A stretch of DNA of 64,000 nt from a virus (IMGVR_UViG_3300008012_000023:1-64000), one strand, 5' to 3'; shown: positions 7,905 to 15,972, numbered from the stretch's first letter. Program-made: numbers and translations. The notes: generated by a model from the sequence alone, not told the origin.

Positions 7905-7926
7905 CAAAATAGCGACTTTTTCGAGG

Positions 7927-7954
7927 TTGACCAATAACACATTTCTGCTATAAT
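7927..7954 (+). promoter_or_regulatory. Early sigma-70-like promoter of the moxR-VWA operon
   Basis: TTGACC (7927-7932), 16-bp spacer, TATAAT (7949-7954). Unlike the leaderless set, this promoter is followed by a 33-base leader with CAGGAG (7974-7979) and ATG at 7988. The intergenic stretch 7905-7926 holds nothing else I can support. Confidence 0.75.
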
Positions 7955-7987
7955 GGTATTATAAACATTTAAACAGGAGTGTACTAA

Positions 7988-9088
7988 ATGGTAACCAAAA
8001 AAGAAAAACAAGCAGTAGGCACACAAACAAGAACTGTGACGCCGAACGAGGCCAAATCAGCATTACAACATTGTATAAAATTGAAGAGACCCATAATGAT
8101 GTGGGGAGCACCAGGTATTGGTAAATCAGATATCGTTAAACAGATAGGTGACGAACAGAAAAGAGAAGTGATAGATATCAGACTTCCATTATGGGAGCCA
8201 ACTGATATCAAAGGTATTCCTTATTACAATCAGAAAGAAAACAATATGGTATGGGCATCACCGGCAGAATTGCCAACTGATCCCAAGTCAAACGCCATAG
8301 TGTTTTTGGACGAGTTGAACTCGGCGGCTCCGGCAGTACAGGCCGCGGCTTATCAACTTATCTTAAACAGAAGAGTGGGGCAATACAAACTGCCAGACGG
8401 TGTAGCAATAGTGGCCGCTGGTAACAGAGACGCAGACAAAGGTGTCACTTACAGAATGCCGGCTCCGTTGGCAAACAGATTCGTACACGTAGAACTTAGA
8501 GTGGACTACGACGACTGGATGATATGGGCAACAAACAACCAAATTCACCCAGATGTTGTTGGTTATGTGACATTCGCCAAACAAGATTTATATGATTTTG
8601 ACCCAAAAGGATCGTCAAGATCATTTGCGACTCCGAGAAGTTGGAGTTTCGTATCAGAGCTTCTAACTGATGACCTGCCTGAAAGTACGCTCACTGACCT
8701 CGTAGCAGGCGCAGTAGGAGAAGGACTGGCCGTTAAGTTTATGAATCATCGTAAGGTTAGCGGTCAGTTGCCTAATCCATCAGACATATTGAGCGGCAAG
8801 GTAAAAGATCTAAAAACAAAAGAAATATCGGCAATGTATTCACTCACAGTTTCATTGTGTTATGAGTTAAGACAGGCTCACGAAAACAAAACAAAAAACT
8901 GGAACGATATGGCTGATAGATTCTTCAACTATATGATGGACAACTTCGAAACAGAACTTGTGGTGATGGGTGCCAAGATAGCACTTACAAACTATCAATT
9001 ACCATTCGATCCTAGCAAGTTGAAATCATTCGACAGGTTCCATAAGAAGTTTGGCAAGTACGTCATAACTGCTATGGAGTCTAAATAA
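7988..9088 (+). CDS. MoxR-type AAA+ ATPase
   Basis: 366 aa. Walker A is GAPGIGKS (40-47), Walker B is AIVFLDEL (D108/E109) and sensor 1 is AAGNRD (N146). LPLWEPTDIKGIPYY and PAPLANRFVHVEL fit the MoxR clade, whose members remodel or chaperone partner proteins together with a VWA-domain protein. The next gene is exactly such a partner and starts on the last base of this stop codon, so the pair forms one functional unit. The start is set by CAGGAG eight bases before ATG. The phage role is not known. Metal insertion or assembly of a multisubunit enzyme are options from cellular relatives. Confidence 0.88.
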   Translation: MVTKKEKQAVGTQTRTVTPNEAKSALQHCIKLKRPIMMWGAPGIGKSDIVKQIGDEQKREVIDIRLPLWEPTDIKGIPYYNQKENNMVWASPAELPTDPKSNAIVFLDELNSAAPAVQAAAYQLILNRRVGQYKLPDGVAIVAAGNRDADKGVTYRMPAPLANRFVHVELRVDYDDWMIWATNNQIHPDVVGYVTFAKQDLYDFDPKGSSRSFATPRSWSFVSELLTDDLPESTLTDLVAGAVGEGLAVKFMNHRKVSGQLPNPSDILSGKVKDLKTKEISAMYSLTVSLCYELRQAHENKTKNWNDMADRFFNYMMDNFETELVVMGAKIALTNYQLPFDPSKLKSFDRFHKKFGKYVITAMESK

Positions 9089-10302
9089 TGTCAGACGCAA
9101 GAATAATAGACAAACTTGTTACCGCTAGAATAGGACTTTTACTAAAACACCCTTTCTTCGGCAACCTGGCAACAAGACTGCAGATAGTGAATGCCGATGA
9201 ATGGTGTCCTACAGCGGCAACCGATGGTAGAAAATTTTATTTCAATACTAAATTTATCGACAGTCTTACCCCGAAAGAAACAGAGTTCCTTTTTGGACAC
9301 GAAGTACTGCACTGTGTTTTTGATCATTTCCTAGGCAGAAAACAAAACCGTGACCATCAGTTATGGAACATAGCGGCGGACTATGCCGTGAACCAAATTC
9401 TCATAGAAAGTGGAATAGGCGAGATGCCCAAAGATGACAAAGGCAAGGACAAAGGTTTCCATGATGACAAATACAAGGACTGGCCGGCAGAAAAAATCTA
9501 CGACGACATCTACAAGAAAGCAAAGAAGCAAGGATACGACTTAAAAAAGTTGGGAGAACTGTTGGACGAACACATTGATGTAGATGGCGAATCTTCAACA
9601 CCAGCAGACGGCAAAGGTGAAAAAGGCAAGCCTAAATATTCCAAAGAAGAAATAAAAAAGATCAAAGACGAATTAAAAGAAGCAATGATCAGTGCCGCAC
9701 AATCGACAGGCGCTGGAAACTTGCCTGGTGCTATCCAAAGATTGATAGGTGACCTTACCGAACCTAAAATGAACTGGAGAGAGATAATCCAACAACAAAT
9801 AGTTTCAACAATGAAATCAGATTACACATTCACGAAACCTAGTAGAAGGAGTTGGCATATGGATGCAGTTCTACCAGGAATGATTAACACTGATAAAATA
9901 GATATATGTTTGGCTCTGGACGCATCTGGTTCTATATCAGAAGAGCAGTGTAAAGAATTTTTGTCTGAGGTAAAAGGTATAATGGAACAATACAAAGATT
10001 TCAACATCCACCTTTGGAGTTTTGACACAAAAGTTTTCAATCCAAAAGTGTTCACTCCTGACAATATGGATGAATTAGAATCATACCAACTAGGAGCAGG
10101 CGGTGGTACAGAATTTGAATGTAATTGGGAATATATGAAAGAGGAAGGTATCGAACCTAAAAAATTCATTATGTTCACTGACGGTTGGCCATTTGACAGT
10201 TGGGGTGATCCCGACTACTGCGACACAGTATTTTTGATAAACAATCCATACGAAAGGAACATCGAGGCTCCTTTCGGACTAACGGTACAGTACGATGATT
10301 AA
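9088..10302 (+). CDS. VWA-domain protein with N-terminal metallopeptidase-like domain (DUF2201 type)
   Basis: 404 aa, coupled to the MoxR gene by a one-base overlap. The N-terminal domain has HEVLHCVFDH (H71, E72, H75, H80), the HExxH zinc motif of the putative peptidase domain that accompanies this VWA type. A charged linker (about 140-210) is rich in Lys, Asp and Gly. The VWA domain begins near 270 with DASGS (D278, S280, S282 of the MIDAS) and continues with GGGTEFE and FTDGWP, which can supply the remaining metal ligands. It is probably the substrate adaptor of the MoxR ATPase. Whether the protease-like site is active cannot be told. Confidence 0.85.
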   Translation: MSDARIIDKLVTARIGLLLKHPFFGNLATRLQIVNADEWCPTAATDGRKFYFNTKFIDSLTPKETEFLFGHEVLHCVFDHFLGRKQNRDHQLWNIAADYAVNQILIESGIGEMPKDDKGKDKGFHDDKYKDWPAEKIYDDIYKKAKKQGYDLKKLGELLDEHIDVDGESSTPADGKGEKGKPKYSKEEIKKIKDELKEAMISAAQSTGAGNLPGAIQRLIGDLTEPKMNWREIIQQQIVSTMKSDYTFTKPSRRSWHMDAVLPGMINTDKIDICLALDASGSISEEQCKEFLSEVKGIMEQYKDFNIHLWSFDTKVFNPKVFTPDNMDELESYQLGAGGGTEFECNWEYMKEEGIEPKKFIMFTDGWPFDSWGDPDYCDTVFLINNPYERNIEAPFGLTVQYDD

Positions 10303-10420
10303 TAGACAACTGTTATCATTGCTTTGGGAGACCTTCAAGGATTGGTTCTTCAATGAGGTATCAATATCAATAATGAGTTTTGGATTATTGATAATAGCAC
10401 TTTGGAGTTATCTCACGTGA
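10295..10420 (+). CDS. 41-aa single-helix membrane microprotein
   Basis: ATG 10295 lies inside the end of the VWA gene (eight-base overlap). It encodes an amphipathic N-terminal half (SLLWETFKDWFFNE) and then a hydrophobic stretch SISIMSFGLLIIALWSYL, a plausible single transmembrane helix close to the C-terminus. The stop overlaps the start of a second tiny hydrophobic ORF. The coupling on both sides supports translation. Function unknown; a holin-like or envelope-targeting partner of the MoxR/VWA pair are possibilities only. Confidence 0.5.
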   Translation: MINRQLLSLLWETFKDWFFNEVSISIMSFGLLIIALWSYLT

Positions 10421-10503
10421 GAAATTTTTTTCAAAACCCAATAGTGTTGGCCGTCATAATCGTCGGCATATCATTGTTGATAATGCAGATAGGGTTAGGA
10501 TAA
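10417..10503 (+). CDS. 28-aa hydrophobic microprotein
   Basis: GTG 10417 overlaps the preceding TGA by three bases (GTGA). After a short polar start (RNFFQNP) the rest, IVLAVIIVGISLLIMQIGLG, is almost purely hydrophobic and would span a membrane. The stop at 10501-10503 is eight bases before the next gene's GTG. Together with the 41-aa ORF it fills what would otherwise be a 200-base gap. No function can be assigned. Confidence 0.42.
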   Translation: MRNFFQNPIVLAVIIVGISLLIMQIGLG

Positions 10504-10510
10504 TTCACGA

Positions 10511-10774
10511 GTGAAAATAAATCCAAAAAATTTTTTTAATCGAAGGATAGATGAATTCCAAGACAATTGGGTATCTACTATTACCAAACAACAGGGTGAA
10601 TACAAAGAACAACAGATAGCCAACTGGATCTTCAACAACTGCAATGGAAGATTCTGTATGAAAAAAGATGTACACTATGATCGAAGTGGTGTAAAAACAA
10701 TTACCAGAATTGCTTTCGAAATACCCAGTGACCTGACATTGTTTTATCTAAGTGGCCTGGCTCAAGAACAATAA
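10511..10774 (+). CDS. Small conserved phage protein, unknown
   Basis: 87 aa beginning at GTG 10511, with AGGA nine bases upstream. The sequence is basic and aromatic, with NRRIDEFQDNWV, IANWIFNNCNGRFCMKKDVHYD and FEIPSDLTLFYLSG. It looks like a compact alpha/beta domain without a known signature. It is the last gene of the moxR operon; a new promoter follows 10 bases after the stop. Confidence 0.6.
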   Translation: MKINPKNFFNRRIDEFQDNWVSTITKQQGEYKEQQIANWIFNNCNGRFCMKKDVHYDRSGVKTITRIAFEIPSDLTLFYLSGLAQEQ

Positions 10775-10783
10775 CAACATCAT

Positions 10784-10813
10784 TTGACAGCACTAACTAA
10801 TTTATATTATAAT
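10784..10813 (+). promoter_or_regulatory. Early sigma-70-like promoter
   Basis: TTGACA (10784-10789), 18-bp spacer, TATAAT (10808-10813). A 35-base leader follows, with AGGAG (10836-10840) eight bases before the ATG at 10849. It drives the three-gene set 10,849-12,013. Confidence 0.75.
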
Positions 10814-10848
10814 ATACGTATATAATTGCAATTATAGGAGAAATAAAA

Positions 10849-11160
10849 ATGGCAAGTAAAAAGAAACAACTTAAAAAAGGTTCCGCCAAAACAAAAACAG
10901 AGGCGCAACCGCAACAGGCACCGGCAGGACAACAGGCAAATATCCAGTCTGATCCTGGTACGTTGGCTGTAGGTGATTTGAGAAATCTAGCAACAATCAT
11001 CGACGTGGCTTCAACAAGAGGTGCCTTCAGAGCAAACGAAATGGCTACCGTTGGAGCGATGTTTAATAAATTACAACAGTTCTTGGCCAAAGTGGCGCCA
11101 GAACAAAAACCAGAAGATGCCAAAGCAGAAGCACCAGCAACTGCCGAAGCAAAGAAATAG
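10849..11160 (+). CDS. Small phage protein with basic and Ala/Pro-rich tails
   Basis: 103 aa. The N-terminal 40 residues are Lys/Gln/Ala/Pro rich and probably disordered. A helical centre (LRNLATIIDVASTRGAFRANEMATVGAMFNKLQQFL) follows, then a Lys/Glu/Ala tail. The centre is the conserved part in marine T4-like phages as far as I recall. AGGAG at 10836-10840 sets the start. The strong promoter in front suggests an abundant early product. The tails and helix would suit an adaptor that binds a larger protein, but nothing proves it. Confidence 0.7.
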   Translation: MASKKKQLKKGSAKTKTEAQPQQAPAGQQANIQSDPGTLAVGDLRNLATIIDVASTRGAFRANEMATVGAMFNKLQQFLAKVAPEQKPEDAKAEAPATAEAKK

Positions 11161-11169
11161 GAGAACACA

Positions 11170-11694
11170 ATGGTACAACAAATGATGCCAATGGATGTTG
11201 AAGGCACAAAAGAAACTGTGGCTTCTAACAGAAAGCAGATCAAACACATAGGAAAATTGAAAGACAGTGGTGCCAATGTTGCTATAATATTTAGAACTGT
11301 TCCAGACGAACCAACAAACTGCTTGGTAATGGGTCCTAAATTTTTAGACAACAACTATCACGATTCATTCATGAAAGTGCTTGAATCTCCGGAAGGCCAG
11401 GCTAGTTTTGAACTTGGTAACTTTTTATCTAGATCGAGATTCAGCGATGGTGTGGAAATGTTGCCATACTTACACCAAAACAATTTTCTTAAAAAAATGC
11501 CAACCAAAGACGTAATAGTCACAATGGGTGCTGGCAACCAAGGTGAAGTTCAACTGGACGAATTGAACAAACTTATTGCCAAGGAAAGAAAAGTAGAAAT
11601 TTCTGATCTTGCATTTGTAGAGTCAAGCGAGGCAAAACCAAAGACTAGTAAAGATTCGGATGACTCCAAAAAGAAAGCAAAAACCAAAAAGTAG
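11170..11694 (+). CDS. Conserved phage protein, unknown
   Basis: 174 aa with AGGAG overlapping the previous stop, so it is co-translated with it. NVAIIFRTVPDEPTNCLVMG and LPYLHQNNFLKKMPTKDVI indicate a folded alpha/beta core; the last 25 residues are Lys/Ser/Asp rich and flexible. No catalytic motif. The combination with the preceding gene appears repeatedly in marine T4-like phages in my memory, always unannotated. Confidence 0.7.
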   Translation: MVQQMMPMDVEGTKETVASNRKQIKHIGKLKDSGANVAIIFRTVPDEPTNCLVMGPKFLDNNYHDSFMKVLESPEGQASFELGNFLSRSRFSDGVEMLPYLHQNNFLKKMPTKDVIVTMGAGNQGEVQLDELNKLIAKERKVEISDLAFVESSEAKPKTSKDSDDSKKKAKTKK

Positions 11695-12013
11695 TCCGAC
11701 CTGGGTAGAACTTACAAAAGATTTTGTTAAGGAATGGCCAGAAATTTTAGATGGACTGGAATATAGAAACTTGCCAATCAAGTATGTCAAGTGGTGCGAA
11801 CTACATCTAAAAAACAAGATCACTATAAAATTTGATATCGAAAACGATCTCAAAAATAATAATCAATCCAGAATAGTTCGCACACTTAGACAGCACATTT
11901 TACAGAATAGAAAAAACATCAAGGCAGTACAGATGAAGTTCAATATTCAGCGTCTCAAATCGGACATGGAAAGTAAAACAGAAAAACTACTGACCAAAAC
12001 TTTCAAGAAATAA
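11660..12013 (+). CDS. Conserved basic phage protein, unknown
   Basis: 117 aa beginning inside the flexible tail of the previous gene (35-base overlap). It is basic (many Lys) with PTWVELTKDFVKEWPEIL, NLPIKYVKWCELHLKNKI and a long C-terminal helix. Its 3' end overlaps, tail to tail, the minus-strand gene ending at 11,987 by 27 bases. No terminator hairpin is visible at this convergent junction. Function unknown. Confidence 0.65.
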   Translation: MTPKRKQKPKSSPTWVELTKDFVKEWPEILDGLEYRNLPIKYVKWCELHLKNKITIKFDIENDLKNNNQSRIVRTLRQHILQNRKNIKAVQMKFNIQRLKSDMESKTEKLLTKTFKK

Positions 12014-13273
12014 TCTGTCTACGAATTCCCAATCAAACGTTTCAAGCAATTTATCTAGACTATAATTGTGTCTGCTACAGAAAGTTTCAGCATCAGTGCA
12101 GGCCTTTTTGGTAAAAATATTGTCTACCGACTTCCATTGTTCCAGTATAAAATCACCCTCAACTGTGGGTTTGGTATGTTTTTGATACAAAAGTTTAACC
12201 ACTTCTCTAAAAGTAGTTCTATAATTTACTTTAGAATCTTTGAAAAAATTAGTGTAGCCTGACCTTTCATTAACGTATTCGTGTGGTGAATGAAGTGTGA
12301 AATCCAAAACTCCAGAAGGCGTGTTTAACACTGCCTCTTTAAAGTAGAGCACCACTGCCTGATGTCCGTACATATAACTTATTAGTCTATTGTAACATCC
12401 AAAAATGTAATGTCTATTTGATTTGAGTGTGGATGGTGTGTAATTAAATTTGAATTCTGGATCTATCTCTAGTTTGGCGGGCACCACGTAGAAGTACTCG
12501 CTGGTAGAATTTTTGGCACAATGCCTTAAGGCATTATCTCTTCCATTGATACCCGATACAACTTTAGGTTCCCTTCCTATATGGCCTAAATGTTCCTTTA
12601 GCACACTGAGATTAGCAAGGGCCTGTGGTTCATTGTTGTGTAAGAAAAAAATATCAAATTTGGGTGGTTTATCAAATTTATCAACAAAATATATCCTTTC
12701 ATACTCGTACAATTCTTTTTGAAACTTTAATTTGGGAATGGTGAGACAGGTATGCTCATGATTGTTGACATAGAGTTTTTTGTCTTCCCACAGGCTAGGT
12801 TCGGACTTAGACGTGGATTCGAAAAAATAATGAGCGTACAAACTTTTTTGATTTTTTACCTTTTGGTACAAATTAGAATATTCAAATTTGTACTCTGGCC
12901 ATTTATGTGATTTGATTTCCACTTGGTGGTAATTTATGTCAGCAAAATCTCTGAGATGTTTCAGTTGGGGTAACTGTTTCTTGAATTCGTTTGTTGGTAT
13001 CAGGAACAAATTGCCTTCTTTCTGTTCGGCATTGTGCCAGAGATGTATTTGACTATCTTGATGCTGTTCCGGGACAAAATCAAAATCAAACGTTGAAAGG
13101 TCATCTAGTGTTGTCAAAAACCAAAAGTGAGATGTTTTTATTTCGGATATGTAAGACTTTAATATATCAAAGTAGGAATCAACAAAAGGAGTAAATTTTG
13201 CGTGTGGAAATATTTTTTCTATTTTTTGTCGATTGCTGTCAATATTGAAATCCACACAAACACAATCATACAT
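11987..13273 (-). CDS. Glycosyltransferase-like protein (GT-A type, two-domain)
   Basis: 428 aa, last gene of the minus-strand cassette. The C-terminal half has FDIFFLHNNEPQALANLSVL followed by GINGRDNALRHCAKNSTSEYFYVVPAKLEI, which follows the order of a GT-A sugar transferase: strand, helix, R..A...A..S.s.Y..v.D-like. The usual DxD appears as PAKLEID, so the metal site is not clear. The N-terminal half (HFWFLTTLDDLSTFDFDF) looks like a duplicated, degenerate version of the same domain. The ATG overlaps the stop of the 49-aa ORF (TAATG). Sugar and acceptor unknown. Confidence 0.6.
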   Translation of the reverse strand: MYDCVCVDFNIDSNRQKIEKIFPHAKFTPFVDSYFDILKSYISEIKTSHFWFLTTLDDLSTFDFDFVPEQHQDSQIHLWHNAEQKEGNLFLIPTNEFKKQLPQLKHLRDFADINYHQVEIKSHKWPEYKFEYSNLYQKVKNQKSLYAHYFFESTSKSEPSLWEDKKLYVNNHEHTCLTIPKLKFQKELYEYERIYFVDKFDKPPKFDIFFLHNNEPQALANLSVLKEHLGHIGREPKVVSGINGRDNALRHCAKNSTSEYFYVVPAKLEIDPEFKFNYTPSTLKSNRHYIFGCYNRLISYMYGHQAVVLYFKEAVLNTPSGVLDFTLHSPHEYVNERSGYTNFFKDSKVNYRTTFREVVKLLYQKHTKPTVEGDFILEQWKSVDNIFTKKACTDAETFCSRHNYSLDKLLETFDWEFVDRLFLESFGQ

Positions 13274-13422
13274 TAGAATTCTGCCTTTACTCCCACTTGA
13301 GGATTTTCAATACAACTATCCTTGATCTCTTTCATCGTTTCCTTTTTTAGATCAACACCACACGTGGCAGAAGGTTTTATACCACAACCTAGACAGAATA
13401 AAAAAATAATTAGATATCTCAT
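13273..13422 (-). CDS. 49-aa lipoprotein-like microprotein
   Basis: The start ATG (13422-13420) overlaps the carbamoyltransferase stop (ATGA) and the stop TAA overlaps the next ATG (TAATG), so it is translationally coupled on both sides. The N-terminus MRYLIIFLFCLGCGIKPS is a short basic-hydrophobic signal ending in CLGC, near but not equal to the standard lipobox (Leu at -2 instead of -3). The mature part is about 36 residues, charged, with two more Cys (C21, C37). A membrane-anchored lipoprotein or an Rz1-like outer spanin are possibilities; no inner spanin partner is visible. It is too short for ordinary gene callers. Confidence 0.55.
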   Translation of the reverse strand: MRYLIIFLFCLGCGIKPSATCGVDLKKETMKEIKDSCIENPQVGVKAEF

Positions 13423-14885
13423 CCTAGTACTTTAACTCCGTACTTGTTGGTAAATGCTTTACCATCCTCTCTATCGTTCACGATTGGTTGTCCTTTTATG
13501 TTCAAACTGGTATTCAAAAGTATGGGGCAACCAGTCTGTTTTTTCCATTCTGTGAGCAGTGCGTGGAACCCTGGATTATCCGTCTTACGCACGGTTTGAA
13601 CCCTACTTGTGTGATCATGGTGTATTATAGCAGGAAAGTCTTTACCAGCAGTACAAGGCGCTGTAAATTGCATATAAGGGGTGTTTTTAACGGCTTTAGG
13701 AAGGGTGAAATAGTCGTTCACATCCTCTTCTAATATGGCTGGTGCGAACGGTCTGAACTTCTGTCTTTTCTTGATACTGTTTACCAAATCCTTTATCTCG
13801 GGTCCTCTAGGGTCTGCCAACAGTGATCTATTACCAAGTGCCCTTGGGCCAAATTCCGCCCTGCCACTTGCCACTCCCACCATCTTGTTTTCCTTTAGTT
13901 CTTTGATCAAACTGTCAACAGGATACTCGCCGTCTATGTTGTGTCCCAGAAAAGGATGTTGCCAGTTCAAGAACATTTTCTCATTGGCCGCTATGCAACC
14001 CAAACTTGATCCTGCGTCACCGGGATTGGGTATTATCCAAATGTTATCGAAAAAATTCATATCTGCTAGAACTCTGTTTGCGGCACAGTTCAAAGCAACT
14101 CCTCCCGCATAAACAAGATTCCTTGATGAGTATCTAGATGCCCTCATCCACAAATCTGCCAGGCATTCTTCTGTGACCTGTTGTATGCTGGCCGCGATGT
14201 CCATTACGTCTGCTTCGGGGTGCCATTCTCCCAAACCCCTGTGTAGATTCTTTTTCAGCCTGAAAGGTGACTGTTCCACAAAGTCGTTGTAGATATCATC
14301 TTTGTATTTTGGCTTGCCGTAAGCGGCCATACCCATGAGGATATACTCCTCCTCTGCTGGTTTCAATCCACAACGGTGTGTGAACGCCGAATATAAAACT
14401 CCTATAGAGTCGGGATAATTTATTGTTTCTTGTGTCCTGATTTGTGTGCCTTCGGCCGTGGATATGGAAACAGTGTTCCATTCACCTATCGCATCCACTG
14501 TGAGGATAGTGGCATGAGTAAAAGGCGAGGTGTAATATCCGGCCGCGGCGTGTGAGTCGTGATGTTTGACATACTCATCTATCTTAATATTGAAATGATC
14601 CAGGTGCCATTGTGGCATTTCTGTATAACTCATTGCCAACCCATACTGTCCTGCGTAGAACTGTCTTGTCTTCTTCAAAAAAGGCTTTTCATAATACACA
14701 ACCTTGTCAAAAGGTCCGTAAGTGTTTGCCTCGTTCACTATACCCCAGTTGAGGTAGTGATCGTTTTTGACTTTGGAGTATCTTTCCGAGTGTGCGGCCC
14801 ATAGTATTTCTCCTTTGCCGTTGCTAAAATCCACAACAGACATAGCGGCGTCGTGGTTCATGCAGTTAATTCCCAGTATTCTCAT
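13419..14885 (-). CDS. NodU/CmcH-family carbamoyltransferase
   Basis: 488 aa. This family transfers a carbamoyl group from carbamoyl phosphate, through carbamoyl-AMP, to a sugar or antibiotic hydroxyl. The N-terminal Kae1-like domain starts MRILGINCMNHDAA and has VKHHDSHAAAGYYTSPF (metal His residues), LTVDAIGEW and VYAGGVALNCAANRVL. The C-terminal YrdC-like domain carries GRAEFGPRALGNRSLLADPR (about 345-364), the adenylate-forming signature. Length is slightly below the usual 550-600 residues. It overlaps the neighbouring genes by four bases on both sides. It probably decorates the product built by the glycosyltransferases upstream in the cassette. G+C is somewhat higher than in its neighbours. 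Confidence 0.9.
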   Translation of the reverse strand: MRILGINCMNHDAAMSVVDFSNGKGEILWAAHSERYSKVKNDHYLNWGIVNEANTYGPFDKVVYYEKPFLKKTRQFYAGQYGLAMSYTEMPQWHLDHFNIKIDEYVKHHDSHAAAGYYTSPFTHATILTVDAIGEWNTVSISTAEGTQIRTQETINYPDSIGVLYSAFTHRCGLKPAEEEYILMGMAAYGKPKYKDDIYNDFVEQSPFRLKKNLHRGLGEWHPEADVMDIAASIQQVTEECLADLWMRASRYSSRNLVYAGGVALNCAANRVLADMNFFDNIWIIPNPGDAGSSLGCIAANEKMFLNWQHPFLGHNIDGEYPVDSLIKELKENKMVGVASGRAEFGPRALGNRSLLADPRGPEIKDLVNSIKKRQKFRPFAPAILEEDVNDYFTLPKAVKNTPYMQFTAPCTAGKDFPAIIHHDHTSRVQTVRKTDNPGFHALLTEWKKQTGCPILLNTSLNIKGQPIVNDREDGKAFTNKYGVKVLG

Positions 14886-15292
14886 CCTCTAATGTCCTCT
14901 ATAGATTCTATATATTTTTTAAGTTCTTTGTCCTGTACATCATTCGGTATTTCATTCTTATAAAATATTTTGTAACTGTCACTTCCATATTTTCCTATAC
15001 CATAAAGGTCACTTGCCTCTTTTCCGTCCCAGGTGAGATAATCTACGCTCATTTGTCTCAACCTTTTTACTCTCACACTCCACATACCCAACGGTTTCAA
15101 CATCTTTTCCTGTGCTTTCGCTCGACCCCTAATAAATTTTACAGGATCTGGATATCTCTTGAACAATTTTGGAAGTATCTCTTTGACCTGTTTCCTATAG
15201 GTTTGATTGAGACATATCACGCCCACCATGTGTTGCCACACGCTATTAACCTGTTGTTGTACCATTAGGTCATCTCTCATTTGATACTCCAC
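14882..15292 (-). CDS. Mini HhH-GPD DNA glycosylase-like protein
   Basis: 136 aa. GVICLNQTYRKQVKEILPKLF, then LKPLGMWSVRVKRLRQMS, then DLYGIGKYGSDSYKIF (about 95-110) and VQDKELKKYIE (D121) follow the order of MBD4/EndoIII-type base-excision glycosylases. DLYGIGKYG is the helix-hairpin-helix and D121 the likely catalytic Asp. It lacks the Fe-S cysteines of EndoIII and is at the lower size limit. Such enzymes remove mismatched or modified pyrimidines. A DNA-repair enzyme inside a glycan/radical-SAM cassette is unexpected. It overlaps both neighbours, so it is an operon member. Confidence 0.68.
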   Translation of the reverse strand: MEYQMRDDLMVQQQVNSVWQHMVGVICLNQTYRKQVKEILPKLFKRYPDPVKFIRGRAKAQEKMLKPLGMWSVRVKRLRQMSVDYLTWDGKEASDLYGIGKYGSDSYKIFYKNEIPNDVQDKELKKYIESIEDIRG

Positions 15293-15864
15293 TTAATTTT
15301 ACTGAATTTTTCTTTCAATTTTTCTACCCTTTCTTGCCATTCCTCTAGTGTGATGTCGTATTCATAATTCACCGTTGTGGCATTTTGTTGCAGACAGGTT
15401 GCTCCGTTTCCGAGATGAAACTTTTCTGCCATTTCTGTGATGGGAGATAAAGTCACCAAACGATCTATGTGATTTTCTCTTTTAAATTTTTTATATATCT
15501 CATTCAGGATGTGTTTGCCTCCTCCCTTCATCTTGGCCCATACTGTGTAAGCCACAGCGACTCTACCCACGAGATTATTTCTCAACACCGACTGCAGATG
15601 TGCGTCCTTGCTCATGTCTTTTAACTCCTTAACACTTTTAGGAATTTCGTTTGTAAAGGCGATGCATATTATAGCCATTAGGTTTTTATCCTGATCGAGC
15701 AATCCAAAAATTTTGCGTCCATATGATGTTCTGAATTCCAAATCCAATTCGGGTCTTACAGGATCTTCCTGCACATCTATTTCCACTAATTCTTTCAGAT
15801 CAAATCGTTGGTCTTTTTTGAACCAGTTTTTGAATTTGTCTTTTATTTCCGCAAGTGTATTCAT
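15277..15864 (-). CDS. GNAT acetyltransferase-like protein
   Basis: 195 aa. The centre has a strand (FGLLDQDKNLMAIICIAFTNE), a second strand RVAVAYTVWAKMKGGGKHILNEIYK where GGGKHIL replaces the acetyl-CoA loop, and RLVTLSPITEMAEKFHLGNGATCLQQNATTVNYEY as the C-terminal GNAT strand-helix-strand. The fit is to GNAT folds in general, not to a named subfamily. The N-terminal 40 residues are basic and helical. It starts four bases before the stop of the 34-aa microprotein and overlaps the glycosylase gene. A role as acyl donor enzyme in cassette product decoration is inference. Confidence 0.55.
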   Translation of the reverse strand: MNTLAEIKDKFKNWFKKDQRFDLKELVEIDVQEDPVRPELDLEFRTSYGRKIFGLLDQDKNLMAIICIAFTNEIPKSVKELKDMSKDAHLQSVLRNNLVGRVAVAYTVWAKMKGGGKHILNEIYKKFKRENHIDRLVTLSPITEMAEKFHLGNGATCLQQNATTVNYEYDITLEEWQERVEKLKEKFSKIKWSIK

Positions 15865-15867
15865 GGT

Positions 15868-15972
15868 TTACTTGTAGATAAAAGGATCTTTCTTTTTAAG
15901 TTCTTTTATTCTTTTCCTATACTCAATCTCTTGTTTTATTTTGAGATATATTTTTTTAATCCAACTAAACAT
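15868..15972 (-). CDS. 34-aa microprotein with C-terminal KKDPFIYK motif
   Basis: Starts at ATG 15972, five bases after a strong ribosome site (AGGAG at 15982-15978 on the minus strand, within GAAAGGAGA), and ends with TAA at 15870-15868. The peptide begins MFSWIKK, continues as a very basic amphipathic helix and ends KKDPFIYK. A second ORF at 16,657-16,764 encodes a clearly related 35-aa peptide ending KKDPYLYR; the methyltransferase gene lies between them. Such similarity between two tiny ORFs, each with its own ribosome site, argues for real products. Function unknown; peptide substrate, membrane-binding peptide or protein-binding tag are options. Confidence 0.62.
   Translation of the reverse strand: MFSWIKKIYLKIKQEIEYRKRIKELKKKDPFIYK

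Noticed and set aside
7860-7935. Possible terminator between 7904 and the moxR promoter
   Set aside because: AACCT and AGGTT can pair only across a long loop and there is no T-run; too weak to call.
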